Positions 20,720-32,287 of a stretch of DNA of 64,000 nucleotides are shown one piece after another. The translations under genes were made by a program, and so were the position numbers. Positions within the stretch are counted from its first letter, which is position 1. The number at the start of each line of letters is the position of its first letter. This DNA is from Tetradesmus obliquus (taxonomy: Eukaryota > Chlorophyta > Chlorophyceae > Sphaeropleales > Scenedesmaceae): NCBI GenBank assembly GCA_030272155.1, contig CP126206.1:930001-994000 (forward strand). Reading direction: 5' to 3'. Below the pieces are notes generated by a model, which was given only the letters and a program-made list of their open reading frames with translations, was not told the origin of the DNA and made no database searches.

Positions 20720-23700
20720 TCAGTCATCCTGGCTGAACGAGGTAGGGTTGATGAAAACGGACACCAGCAGGTACATATTCAGCCCAGCAATGACTAGCGC
20801 CACCATCCCAGCCAAGCTTGCCATGAGCCAGGAGTTGACAAGCTTGCCCATAAACTTCTTGCAGCTGGTGAAATGCACCAGAGGAACCACCGCAAAGCTC
20901 AGCTGCAACGACAGCACCACCTGGCTCACCAACAGTAGCTTACCGACCGCCCTGTCCCCCATGACAGCAGCCACTACCAGAGCAGGTGCAAGAGCCAACC
21001 CACGAGTGATCAACCTGCGGATCCATGGCTTCAACTTCAACCTCAAAAAGCCCTCCATCACGACCTGGCCAGCCAGGGTAGCCGTCACTGTGGCGTTGAG
21101 TCCCGCCAAGAGCAAAGCCACAGCAAAAATGGTGCTGGCCGCAGATGCGCCAAGCGTCGGGGACAACAGCTGGTAGGCATCGCTAATGTCAGCCACGTTG
21201 CGTAGCTCAGCATCGGCGCTGCACCACACACAGCAGGGCACACACAGCAGGGGCATAGCAGTTGGCAACTGCGAGTCAAGCCAACACCTTCATGACATGC
21301 AGCCGAAACGCATGATCCACACGCACATGGTTTGGCGGGCAACATAACCAGCCAATAGCCATGCTAGTTGCTGACTATCAGACACAGTCACTACATCGTT
21401 CATGCGGGCGTGTCCGACATCAGGTGCTACACACGAACATACAAAAGTATGGGCTACACCACAGGACCCCTCCACAAAGACTACATGTGTCATGCTGTGC
21501 AAGCTCATACCTGGCTTGTCGACTAACCACTAGGATGTCATGGGCTAGACGGTTGCCAGAAACACCCCTCATGCACTTGTGACCCAGCAATCAGCAACCG
21601 TCACAGGGCTCACCTGTAATGGAAGGTGGCGCCAGCCAGAATCAAAATAGCAGCGTTGATGAAAAAAGCAAAGGCCAGGGAAATGGAAGAGTCGATTGTG
21701 CCATACTTGATGGCAAACTTGCGCCCTGCTGTAGTTCGCGGGAAGTTGCGGGTCTGGACAATGCTGCTGTGAAGGTACAGGTTCTGCAGCAGCAATAGCA
21801 GCAGGAGAGGGCGCAACCGGGTCCTGAGATTGTGACTCCAAAAAAGGGGTGTGATTGCCTCAAACAGGCGCGGGCATGTAGGCCCCGGGACACACGCTTG
21901 TGATGGGGGACAACTGGACTTGGAACACATCAAATGATCACTGCGTGTGCAAGGCCATACACAGCCAACTTCCTCAACGTGGGTAGGTATTACCGCCAGA
22001 TACAGCCGGTCACTTGCTTTGAGTGCTGCACTGCAGCGTGGCATGGTCCATCAGCATGGCAACATGGACGCCCATCAAGCGCGGCTGTACATACAACAAC
22101 CAGGCTCAGCACAAGCTGTCCAAGCCCCACACATGTCTCACGAAATATAGGCCATGTGCACACGTAGTTGTACCAGCCAAACCCACGGCAATGTGAACGC
22201 TATGGTACTGTTGCTGGATAGCTGCATCGCTCAACCAAAATTATCATTACTCACATGTGGCATGACGGTGGCTCCCATGATCCCAATCGCCACAAACAGC
22301 ATGTCATAGTTAGTCAATATCATAGGCTGGGGCACCAGGCCCCACGCCACATCCTTCCAATTGGGGCTGCTCACTGCCATCTCGTACACAAAGCACCCGA
22401 ATATGCTGAAGATCAGCAGCCCGATGAACACCTCCTGCAAAGGCAACGACCAGAAGCAAATGTGAGCAGCAGTCAACATTGGTGAACAGCAGTCGTGCAC
22501 AGTGCGTACCATGCGACACATACAGTTGCAACATGCTATCTGCGAGTATGGGTGAGCTGAACTTGGGTGCGACTCCCAGCCCTTGATGACCAATGCAAGA
22601 TCTAGCAATATCAACTGCGTACCACATATCGTGTCCTGCTCACACTTACCAGGATACGGAAGCTGCGCAGCTCAAAAATAATCACCAGTGCAACATCCAC
22701 GCCCGTTATCAGCACGCAGGCCCACAAGGGGATGCTGCCTGCGCTCAGCAACCGAATGGCCACAGCTGAACCAATGACCTCTGCCATGTCACAGGCCGCA
22801 ATGCCAATCTGGGGCAGCAGCGGCAGCAACAGCACTCGTTACTAGCTGGGATGCAAGAAAGGGAGTAAGACAGCGCACAAGACAGCGAGACAGCTGGGTA
22901 TCAGAGCTATGTGTCAACATGGCAAACATCGACCAGTCACAACAATTGCCCTCTTTGGCATCATGCACAGGTGTTCAACATTCATGACGGGAGCGTAAGC
23001 TGAAAAAAGGGGTGACGCGTGGTTGAAATGGCATGCCAGATTGTCAGCATATGAACTGTACATGACCATGCAGAATAGGCACTGCATATCACTGAAGTGT
23101 GTTCGATACAACCGTCTACTTCTGCAAGTGCCCAGTATCCACAGCCACCCACCTCGGCCAAGATCCACAGCGCAATGTTCACCGGGTGCCAATATGCATC
23201 TCTGCAGCACTGGGCAAGGTCCCTGTTAGTGGCCACTCCCAACTTGAGGGCCATGTGTTGCAGGAACATGGCCACCAGGGAGGACAGCATCACCACAGAC
23301 AGCAGCGTGTAGCCAAATTTGGCACCACCTGCGATGTCAGTGGCCCAGTTGCCGGGGTCCATGTAGCCCCTGCGACGAGAGAAACACAGCAGGTGGTGCG
23401 TGTGCGTGTCAGTGGGTGTAGTGGTCGATGCTGCTGCAAAACTGACATCTGTTCATGACACACTTGCGGGCTACAGGGGGAACGAGTAGATCATCCTGTG
23501 TGTTGCTGACCAGTTCCCCATGAATACAAATGCAACTGCAGGATGCAGAAATAGCCCTGCGAGTAGCCATGCGTCCCCGCATGTATTGAGCTGGCCGACA
23601 CAGCAACTACTTCAGCACGACAGCTTACACACTGATCAGCAACCCCATGCCGCTGAATGCCAACAGCTTCTTCCAAACAGGCGCGTTCAACGGGGGTACA

Positions 23701-24187
23701 GAGATGCTGGCGTAGGACTCGGGCAGACTAGGCTCCCCCAGGTCCTTCTTCCAGCCCCGCACGCCATCGTCGTTGTCCCCCGAAAGCACCTGCACTGTTT
23801 CATCCCTTTCGGACCCACTGCCAACGAACGTGTCCGCCTCTCTGCAGCATGCAAGTTCAGTGAGATCAACCGTGGGGGTTTGGAATTAATACCATGCAGA
23901 CGCGACAGAAGCGGCATGCATGCGAAGGCACAGTCCGTCCTGTCGCCATTGGCAGCCCACCTCACACAAGTCGCAAACCGCATAGTGATTAACGCAGTCG
24001 GCTGGGAAACACTGCTGGATTCCAGCAGTGCAAAAACAGCCTCCTGCGCGGTCCTAGACTGTGCTACGCCAGAGCCCTGGTTTGCAACGCAATCGCTGGA
24101 AGGGCAACCGCAGGATGAGACTTTCGTCACGCGGGACACAGCAGTGTTAACTGGGATTGCGTAGATCAATTTGCCTGGCCCTGACAT
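20720..24187 (-). CDS. NRAMP: NRAMP divalent-metal transporter, bacterial MntH type
   Basis: A proton-coupled Mn/Fe-type divalent metal importer. Seven exons fit with every phase agreeing: 24187-23961, 23841-23629, 23369-23153, 22808-22650, 22434-22255, 21783-21614 and 21218-20720, giving 554 residues. Family signatures are the TM1 metal-binding DPGN in [49 protein letters not shown], the TM6 MPH in [19 protein letters not shown], and [18 protein letters not shown]. About eleven hydrophobic helices are present. The WATDIAGG form follows bacterial MntH more than plant NRAMPs, so bacterial ancestry or an old algal lineage is inferred. The ATG at 24,187 ([15 protein letters not shown]) is the best upstream start; residues before [15 protein letters not shown] are variable and could be shorter. 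It stands head to head with a P1B-ATPase gene across 539 bp. Confidence 0.9.
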
Positions 24188-24726
24188 GAGACACCGTGGC
24201 GGCGCACATCTGTGCACACGCTGAGCACATCTGTGCACACGCTGAGCACACGCCGGTGAACACGCTGCGCATGCGACGCAAGCACAACGATTGTGCCGTC
24301 CGACAACAGTTTATCAGCGAATCTGGTACCTGTATTGTCGAAAAATACTCGGTGGCAGCCTGCACTGGGCAAGTGGGACTCATACTCTGACCACTGACAA
24401 AGGCGTTGGTTCTGTTGACAGCGCGGAGCCCCTTCAGGTGCGCCCATGCCTTGCAGCAAGCAACGCACACTATCTTTTGCTGATTGATGCTGAGCGTATT
24501 AGGCAAGATGCAGCTGTTGGTGCGCTAGCCAGCTACGGGCATTCTGTCCACGTCCTGTGACGCTGGCAAGGGCGCTGGCCAGCAGAACTGGCACTTCAGT
24601 CCGGGCCTCTTTGTTGGAGTGCTTGTTGTGACTTGCTTCTTGTGTGATTGCCACGCTCACACTGCATGCCTCACGACCAGTCCTCGAATATGCTCGTGGT
24701 GTGCAGGAAAAGTCGACATCGTGAGC
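24188..24726. promoter_or_regulatory. Shared divergent promoter region of two metal-transport genes
   Basis: This 539-bp interval lies between the proposed starts of the NRAMP (minus) and P1B-ATPase (plus) genes. Near 24,203-24,256 a 21-bp unit, GCACATCTGTGCACACGCTGA, is repeated twice and then partly a third time. A GTAC core, the core bound by copper/zinc-responsive SBP factors in Chlamydomonas, occurs at 24,326. A single 4-mer is weak evidence. Transcription start sites are not identifiable. Confidence 0.5.
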
Positions 24727-27700
24727 ATGTCAGCTGCTCTCGCAGCTGTGGTGGTTGAGGCGAAGGATGGCAGTCGATCTGGCTGTTGTGGCACACCGGC
24801 TTGCGGCCACACTGTCATACAGCATGGCAGTCATAGAGGCTTCCTGAACAATGGACAGGTGAGTTGGCCTTCTCGTGCATTGAAAGTCGTGGCAGGTGCC
24901 TGCTGGCTGGAACACTACTCGAACGGTCAGTTGCTGTGTTTTGTAACTGATATATGGCATGAGCTGGCAACTTTGGTCTTGTTGTGTGTAGCTGCTGTGC
25001 AGGCCTGCAGTGGGGTTGCCGTTGGTGCCCTGCACTCTGGACATGGACGACTGGAGCTGCAGCCTTATTGAGGGCCAGGATGGTCACATTCACGGCCCTG
25101 GTTGCGGTCATGAGCAGGTGAGGTACAGGATGCAACATGCAAGGTTGGCGAGACTACCTTTCCATGTTCGCACCTCGACCCTTGGTCCTGGTATGCATGC
25201 AGCCGTTGTATTGATTTGCGCACCTGCTGTCTGCGCAGGTCCCTCATGGTGAGCATATGGACTACTTGGTGGGAGGGCGCCTGCATCACCAGGTAGCAAG
25301 CGGCATTTGCTGCTCAAGAAGCTGCCTCAAGGGTGAGAGATGGAGAGGTGTTGGCATGCAGCTTGTTGTACTCTGCCTTGTGTCATAACAGTCTTTTGCT
25401 TGTGCAGCGCCTGTAACCGGCGTCATCAGCAGACTTGCATGTCTGAGCTGCTGATTGTTGCATGTTGGTGTAGCTTTGACGTAATGTCAGGAGCTGGAGC
25501 AGTGAACAAGCTGACATGCACATGCTCACATGCCTTGTTGGTGTGTCCTGTGCGTCTGACCGCCTGCTACCTGCAATCAAGAGCTACCCATTTCGGCAGT
25601 GGTGGACCATGGTCCTGTGACGGTGTTGCGCCACCGCAGCACGGCACAGCGGCAGCCGCAGGACTGCAGCGCCTCCACAAGCAGCAGGGCACAACTGACA
25701 CTCAACGATGAGCAACCGGCGTCAGCCATGCATCGCAGCAGCAGCCACCTCAGCGATGACAGCAGCGTGGTTCAGCAGCCAGAGAATGAGGTGATTACCA
25801 AGGTGTACGCTGCTGGTATCTGCTGCCCTTCCGAGGTGGGCATCGTCCACCGCGTGCTCGAGGGGTTGCCAGGTGAGCTGGGAAGTGTTAACCTTGGCAA
25901 TCATGATCGGCGTTTGCGTGATGTGATGACGCAGCTTCAGTGCGCATGTGTCCACATCTTGGCCGCGTGCCCCCCCAAAAGCAGGTTTGTTGTCATCAAT
26001 GTTCCCAGCAGGCATTGGATTGCCATGTGCTGTGAGCAGTTTGGACGATCGAGTTGGTCGGGGCGCAGTACGGTGAGTGGCAGGGCACACCCACAAGCTG
26101 CCCGTAGTACCCACTTTGTTGCAAATGCATCTGCTGCTTGCATTCTGCAGGCGTGAGCGAAGTGCAGGTCAACGCTGTGAGCAAGGTAGTCACGGTGAGG
26201 CATGATGCGGCAGCCACCTCGCCCGCCACCCTGGTGGCCACCCTCAATGCGGCTCGGCTGGAAGCCACGCTGGGCACCAAGGAGGTAGTAACTGGTGAGG
26301 TTCACAAGACAGGTATCCACCTTATGTATCCAAAGTGGCTACGGCTTATGCCTGCATTTTTGATCAACACATGCCGTTGTCACCCATAGCTGTGTCAGCA
26401 CTGTTGTCCAGAAGCAGGCATTTTGGGCTCCATCAATGTCATGCTACTTCAAATGCGCCTTCACGCAATTTCTCATTGCTGTGCTGCCATCTGTATTCCT
26501 TCCAGGCCGCGCCTCCTGGTTACCCCCGCATTACATCCTGGGCTGCGGGCTGCTGCTGTTGGTGTCACTGTTTTCGTATCTGCCAGCAAGCGGCACTGGC
26601 TACCTGAAGTATGCGGCACTGGGCTGTCTGGTGCTGGGCATGCCCCCCGTGCTGCTCAAGGCTTGGGTGGCGCTGAGGGGCTGGCAGGTTGACATCAATG
26701 TCCTTATGACAGTAGCTGTTGCAGGTGGGTATAATGCCGGCATTTGTCTGCAACAGTTCGCTCAAAATTTGAGGAAGGGACTGCCCATGTGCTGCGGCAT
26801 CAACCTGTTGCTTGTCAGCAGAAGGAGCTGAATTGGCTATGCAAACAAAACAAAACTCCGCCCCAGCAGCTGCTGTTGGGACGCTCCTGTAGTTCATAGG
26901 ATGAGTACATGTACCCTAGGGTAGGGGTGAAGAACAAGCGCCAGCAAAGCAGCTAGACAAGGCCATGGTTGTTACTTGCTGCTTGGCCGCTGCAATTGTA
27001 TTACTGTGATGATGTATACATTTGCTCAATGTCGTGGTCCTGTCGCTGGTTGTTTCATACGTCCTGTGTCATATTTGTGCCTGACAGGTGCTCTTGCCCT
27101 GCAAGATTTTGTTGAGCCAGCCATCATCGTCTTCCTCTTCTCCTTTGCCCAGTGGTTGGAGCACAGGTGAGAACTAATCAAAACAGCTGCAATGCCAGCT
27201 GCAATCACAGCGATATGATCATGAATTCTCCTTGTAAAACCAAGTGGTGCTGTATGTGATGTGGTCCATGTGGCAAGTTGCATCTTTGAAGCGCCGTCTT
27301 CACACCTGTGCCACACCTGTGACTGTGCCTGTGGGCATGGGGCTGTCAGCGATGTTCCAACTCCGGTTCCTGTTGCGATCCACGCCATTCCTGTTCCGAG
27401 TCCTGCGCCAGCTTGATTGTACCATACGTTCTGACCAGTAGGTGGGTCCACCTGCCTCTCACACCGCGCCTGCAGGTGTATCAGCCAAGCCAGCAATGCT
27501 GTGGCAGCATTGCTGACCTTGCAGCCTGAAACAGCAGTGCTGGCCGACAGTGGCATGGCAGTGCCTGTGGGACAGGTGGTGGTTGGCGATCGCATCTTGG
27601 TTCGCCCAGGGGATCGTGTGGCCTGCGATGGCGTTGTGGAGTCGGGCTGTGGTTCTGTGGACCAGAGTATGCTAACAGGTAGGGGTGAGCGCTGCAACAG

Positions 27701-30064
27701 CAAAGCACAGCACATGGTGACAGTTTTTGAAGCTTAGGTGTTGAGGTGTGACGTCATGGGAATGCCTCAGTTTTCAGATTAAAATTGGAGCTGTTTGCTG
27801 CTATTCCAGGGCATTTGTTCTGATCGCTGCATAGTTGCTGAGCCTGTCCTTGTCTTGCGCTTGTGTGCATCTGAATCTGCTGCAAGCAGGTGAGGCCCGC
27901 GCTGTGGTGAAGTCGCTGGAGGATGCAGTGTTTGGCGGCACTATCAATGTGGGCGGCACCACACTTGTTGTTCGGGTGACTTCAGCGAGCGCTGACAGCT
28001 CCCTGGCCAAACTGGCACAGGTGCGGACATCGAGGTGGTTGTGTGTTGTAACCAATGCATTTGAAGAGCAGTGGAGAGCAGTCATACTCTACTCAAGTAC
28101 AATGCTGGCTGATGCTCATCTGCCTGGGTTGTGGGGATTGTGCGTGGGTTGCGTGTTGTGCATATTATTTCTTTGATGACGGTTGATACTGCTGGTCTTG
28201 GTCCACAACACTGTTCAGGTGATGGAGTCTGCCATGGCCCACAAGACCAAGAGGGAGCTGGTGCTGGAGCGTTTTGCCCGCATCTACTCCCCAGTCGTCA
28301 TTGCTTCCGCAATCCTGCTGGCCGCAGTGCCATCAGCCCTCGACCCCAGCCAGTGGCATCACTGGGTGTACCTGGCTTTGGAGGTCTTGGTCACTGCCTG
28401 CCCTTGCGCCCTGGTTTTGAGTGCTCCAGTGGCCAATGTGTGCGCACTGACAAGGGCAGCACAGCACGGAGTGCTCCTGAAGAGCAGCAGTGTGCTGCAG
28501 GCATTTGCGTCGCTTGAGGTTCTGTCTTTTGACAAGACCGGCACGCTTACCCAGGGGCATTTTGCGCTGGTGGAGACCTTGACCATGCCGCACAGGTGGG
28601 GAACAGCAGCAATAACCAACAATCGTGTGTGCATGCAGTGATGAAAACTGCGCGATTTGCTGGTGTGCAGTTTCTGGACCCGAGTACCTGGTACCAACTC
28701 AAATTTTGTTGAACTGTTCACCCCCTGCTGGTGCAACAGTTGCAGTGCAGACGCGCCCACAGCACCCATGCTTGTTATATCCTCTGCGCTGAAAGACTGC
28801 CCCACCTGTCGTGACTTGTTGCATTGCTGGCTGCAGGTGGACAGAGGATCAGCTGTTGCAGTTAGCAGCTGCCTTGGAGCAGCACTGCAACCATCCGCTG
28901 GCAGCCTCCATCATTGGCGAAGCTGCCAGCAGGGGTCTGCCCTGGCTGATGGCTGATGATGTTGTAGTGCTACCTGGTGTGGGCGTTGAAGGCCGGGTGG
29001 GCAGCCACTTGGTGACTCTGTGCAGCTTGGGTGAGGCCAAGAGGCGAACGGCGTTGGTTGCAGTCAGCAACAGTGCTACAGCAGCAACACAAAGTAGGGT
29101 GTGGGAAGTGGTGTTGGCCAGCACAGGCACTGCTTGCTGCCTACTGGTGGATGGTACATGGGCTGGCGCATTGGTGCTGTGCGATCAGCCACGTCCTGAG
29201 GCAGTAGCGGTTGTAGCACGCTTGCGCGCGGACGGCATTCGCTGTGCGCTGCTGAGCGGGGATAACGAAGATATTGTGGCGAAGGTGGGACAGCAGCTGG
29301 GGCTGGATCCCCATGCAGTGTATGGGGGCCTGCTGCCCGAACAGAAGCTTGAGATCATTCGAGCCCTCAAAATGTCGAGCACGACTTTTGGGATTCATGC
29401 TAACAGCAGCTCTGGTGACGTGGATGTGGGCAGCGGAAGGCATCCGCAACCATGCACCAGGGGGCGGCAGCTAGTGGTTGCACATGTGGGAGATGGGATG
29501 AATGATGCCCCAGCACTGGCAGCGGCTGATGTGGGGGTGGCCATGGGGGTGGGTGGGAGCAGCTTGGCAATTGAGGCTGCTGATGTAGCGTTGTTCACAA
29601 ATAACCTTGGCAGCCTAGTGTTCCTCAGGGCCCTTGCAAAATACACCACCTGGTTGATTGTCTGCAACATCAGCTGGGCTGTCATCACCAAGGCAGCCGT
29701 CCTCATTCTGATCGGGCTGGACAAGGCATCACTGGTGATTGCAGTTTCTGCAGATGTTGGCAGCAGCTTGGTTGTGGTGCTGATCAGCCTTACAGTCTTG
29801 CGCTTCACCCACGCTTTGCATGGGCAGGTGCACACGGCAGATGGTGCTACTAGCACCAAAGGCAGTTGGATTGTGCGGCGTCTGGGCAAGCTCGTAAAAG
29901 TGAGGCCACGCAGTTGTTGCCATGGCAACCACAGCCACCCACATCAGCCGGAGGGCAGTGGGACAGATTTAGAGCACGAGGCACACCAGCACCCCTGTCA
30001 CCACAGCACCCGCAGCCAGCAGGTGCCAGATGGTGGGCAGCACTGCCAGGCTGCACACGAGTAA
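24727..30064 (+). CDS. HMA: P1B-type zinc/cadmium-transporting ATPase (HMA2/3/4-like)
   Basis: An ATP-driven exporter of Zn/Cd-type ions. Eleven exons fit in phase: 24727-24858, 24992-25117, 25239-25332, 25600-25872, 26151-26294, 26506-26724, 27088-27166, 27476-27678, 27890-28020, 28219-28595 and 28837-30064, giving 1,001 residues. The N-terminal 120 residues are rich in metal ligands (GCCGTPACGH, GHIHGPGCGHE, VPHGEHMDYLVGGRLHH). An HMA domain at about 183-255 has AGICCPSEV, the CCxxE form typical of plant Zn pumps. Eight membrane segments follow. The ion-site motif is TACPCALVLS (CPC 528-530). Phosphorylation is at D572 in DKTGT, HP at 612-613, and GDGMND at about 811-816. The tail after TM8 is His-rich (HGNHSHPHQPEG, HEAHQHPCHH). 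No catalytic residue is missing. The first two exons are the least certain. Confidence 0.92.
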
Positions 30065-31981
30065 ACATCGCATCGACGGGTGTGTGGGCATGCATGATAT
30101 CTTGTTTGAACCATGCAGTGAGTGTGGCACCGTTGGTGTGCCGCAGGCTCACGATGTAAGGTGCACCGGCTGCGATGAAGCGAGTGCACGCAATCAGCGT
30201 TAACTTGGGGCGACTATGGCACCGCAGGTTGTTGAACAACAGCGCAGGACAGTCTTGGACAGGTGCATTGACCTCAACACGCTCCCACACTTGTTTGCAT
30301 TGGCATTGGTGGCTGAGACACCAGGTGTGTGCCGTAGGGTCGCCAAGTGTAAAGATGGTTTTTTGTACCAGCAATTGGGCGATGGACCACCCGCTGAGTA
30401 TGCAGGTGCAGTGGATCACATCCCCTTGGCGCTTGAGTCCAACGCAGCAGTATGCGATTGCAAGCCAGCAGCACTGTAGCGGGTGCTGCATGGTTGTAAG
30501 TGTGCAGCACAAGGCTAGAGGGGCTAGAGGGTAGACCTCCCTTGGGTAGTGCACAGCAATGCATTGTGACGAGTTGTGATGCATGCGTTCATGGTGCGCA
30601 TTACGTCCCTGCTGACCCATGTGGCGCCAACACAACAGTACCCAACAAGACTGACATGGTGGCTGATTAACACACCGCCGCCTGGGTGTGTGTGATATGG
30701 AACCGCAGTTTGTATGTCGTTTGATTACATACTGATTTATCACAACATACGTCCAGTTGCCTGGCAGCGGCTGCGTGCACCGGGGAAGGCTCTCATGATG
30801 TGTTAACACGGTCGACCCTACTTAGAGTCTTGTTGTGTTACGTGTGTTTGGTATGCTCAGTAGCCCGCCTCAGTTGGTTCGCTACTTTGAGCTTTGAACG
30901 TGCATTTGTGTGTGACTGCGGGTCAAGTATGACTTCGCAGTGCATTCCACGCACTGGTTCGCGCCGCCGCGTTCCCAGTGACAGCGAGTGAGTATTGCAC
31001 GCTCGTTTGCATGAGCGTGCATTTGCTGCCATACTATTCGAGTATGCGCAGGAACTGCTTGATTAGTCTTGTAACTTCAAGACTTGAGCGACCAGTTCAT
31101 GGTAAGCCCCGATCATGAGCTGTGTAGCTCACGGGCCGGGTTGTATGATGCTGCAGTGAGTTACTGTGTGGTCGCCGAAGGTACCTGTTGGTTTTTGGAA
31201 CAACTGAAACAACTTAGACAACTCTTATTTGATACAACTTAAAACAACTCTTGTCCTGTGAACTCACAGAGATGTAGCATGTGCAGCGGAGACGCCGCTG
31301 GTATGGGATGTGGACCGATGAGAGTTGTGGAGGTTGGGTACCCCACAAAAGCTTATGGCATGGTGAATGAACGCTTTTCCTTTGTTCCTTTCAGGGTTCT
31401 TACACGAGTTGTTACACTGGAGGGAGGGAGGTGAGGCGTGCAAGTATCTCACGTGGCAGGTGGATGCTCCGTGGTACCATGGTGGGGGACCCTACATGCG
31501 GTCCGAACAGCACCAACACCTTTACCTTTACTGGAGCAGCTTACCAGCTCAGCAGCTCAGCACATGCCGCCAGGCACACACTAGACCGGGTGACCTTAAA
31601 GTAACCAACCAACCAACCAACACCAGCGGGGGCACAAGCCCCACTACAGTAACCCCATCAAAGGCTGTAATATTATTATTTATTAAAGTTGGACAAGTGA
31701 CATGGACACAGATGCGCCAGGCCCACACCGCTGAGCAAAGTGACGCACGCCCATGGCCTGGTGCTCGCTGCTGCGTGAGCGGCAGGCGGAGGTGCCGCAT
31801 GGCGGAAGCAGCATGTTGGTCGCTGACCAGCAGCGGGTGTGTCACTTACCGGGGTATCCCTGGAAAAATAAGTGACATACCAACAGCCGGCGCTGGCAAG
31901 CAGACATGCAACCCTCCAGCACACCACTGCACCCCTCTGAGTGGCACATGAGCACATCATGGTGCGTCCACATCCACGCCA
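30065..31981. other. Gene-poor stretch downstream of the ATPase
   Basis: I find no gene here that I can support. Small features are six ACAACT/ACAACTT motifs within 31,199-31,258 and a short AACC microsatellite at about 31,603-31,620. Open frames are short and lack family signals or consistent splice sites. Confidence 0.45.
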
Positions 31982-32287
31982 GTGGATGATGAGGATCACT
32001 GTGTTTTGGAGTGCCAGGCACCTTTGCTGGTCAGCATGCGGTCTGATGTGCGGCAAGCCATCAGGCAAGTTTGGCCACAGGCACCACTCGATACATTCAG
32101 GTCATTCTGTCAAGCAATTGAGGAGTTGCACACACGGCACGCACATGCTGAGAAGCACAAATGTGTGTTGCTTCTGGTGTTGTGCTTCAAGCAAGCATTC
32201 AGTTGTCACCAGTTACCGGCAGCATACGATGCACAGTTTGGGGCAGCAGCCCCAGAATCTGATGCTCCGTTTGAGGCTGTGGTCTGA
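31982..32287 (+). pseudogene. Decayed LINE C-terminal end
   Basis: A 101-codon frame without a proper start reads VDDEDHCVLECQAPLL and then SMRSDVRQAIRQVWPQAP. This resembles the Cys-His end of the LINE protein at 51,820-54,285 (VVEDEFHMVFECPFYAPVRE), with the spacing H-x4-C kept, but the sequence differs widely, so it would be a relic of another LINE family. The upstream RT core is not recognisable. Confidence 0.38.

Noticed and set aside
23870-24187. Downstream ATG (MRFATCVR) as the NRAMP start
   Set aside because: It would also keep phase, but the frame stays open upstream to the ATG at 24,187. It cannot be excluded, and I kept the longer model.
29395-29928. 177-codon minus-strand frame opposite the ATPase
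   Set aside because: It is the antisense shadow of the conserved GDGMND and C-terminal membrane region of the ATPase.
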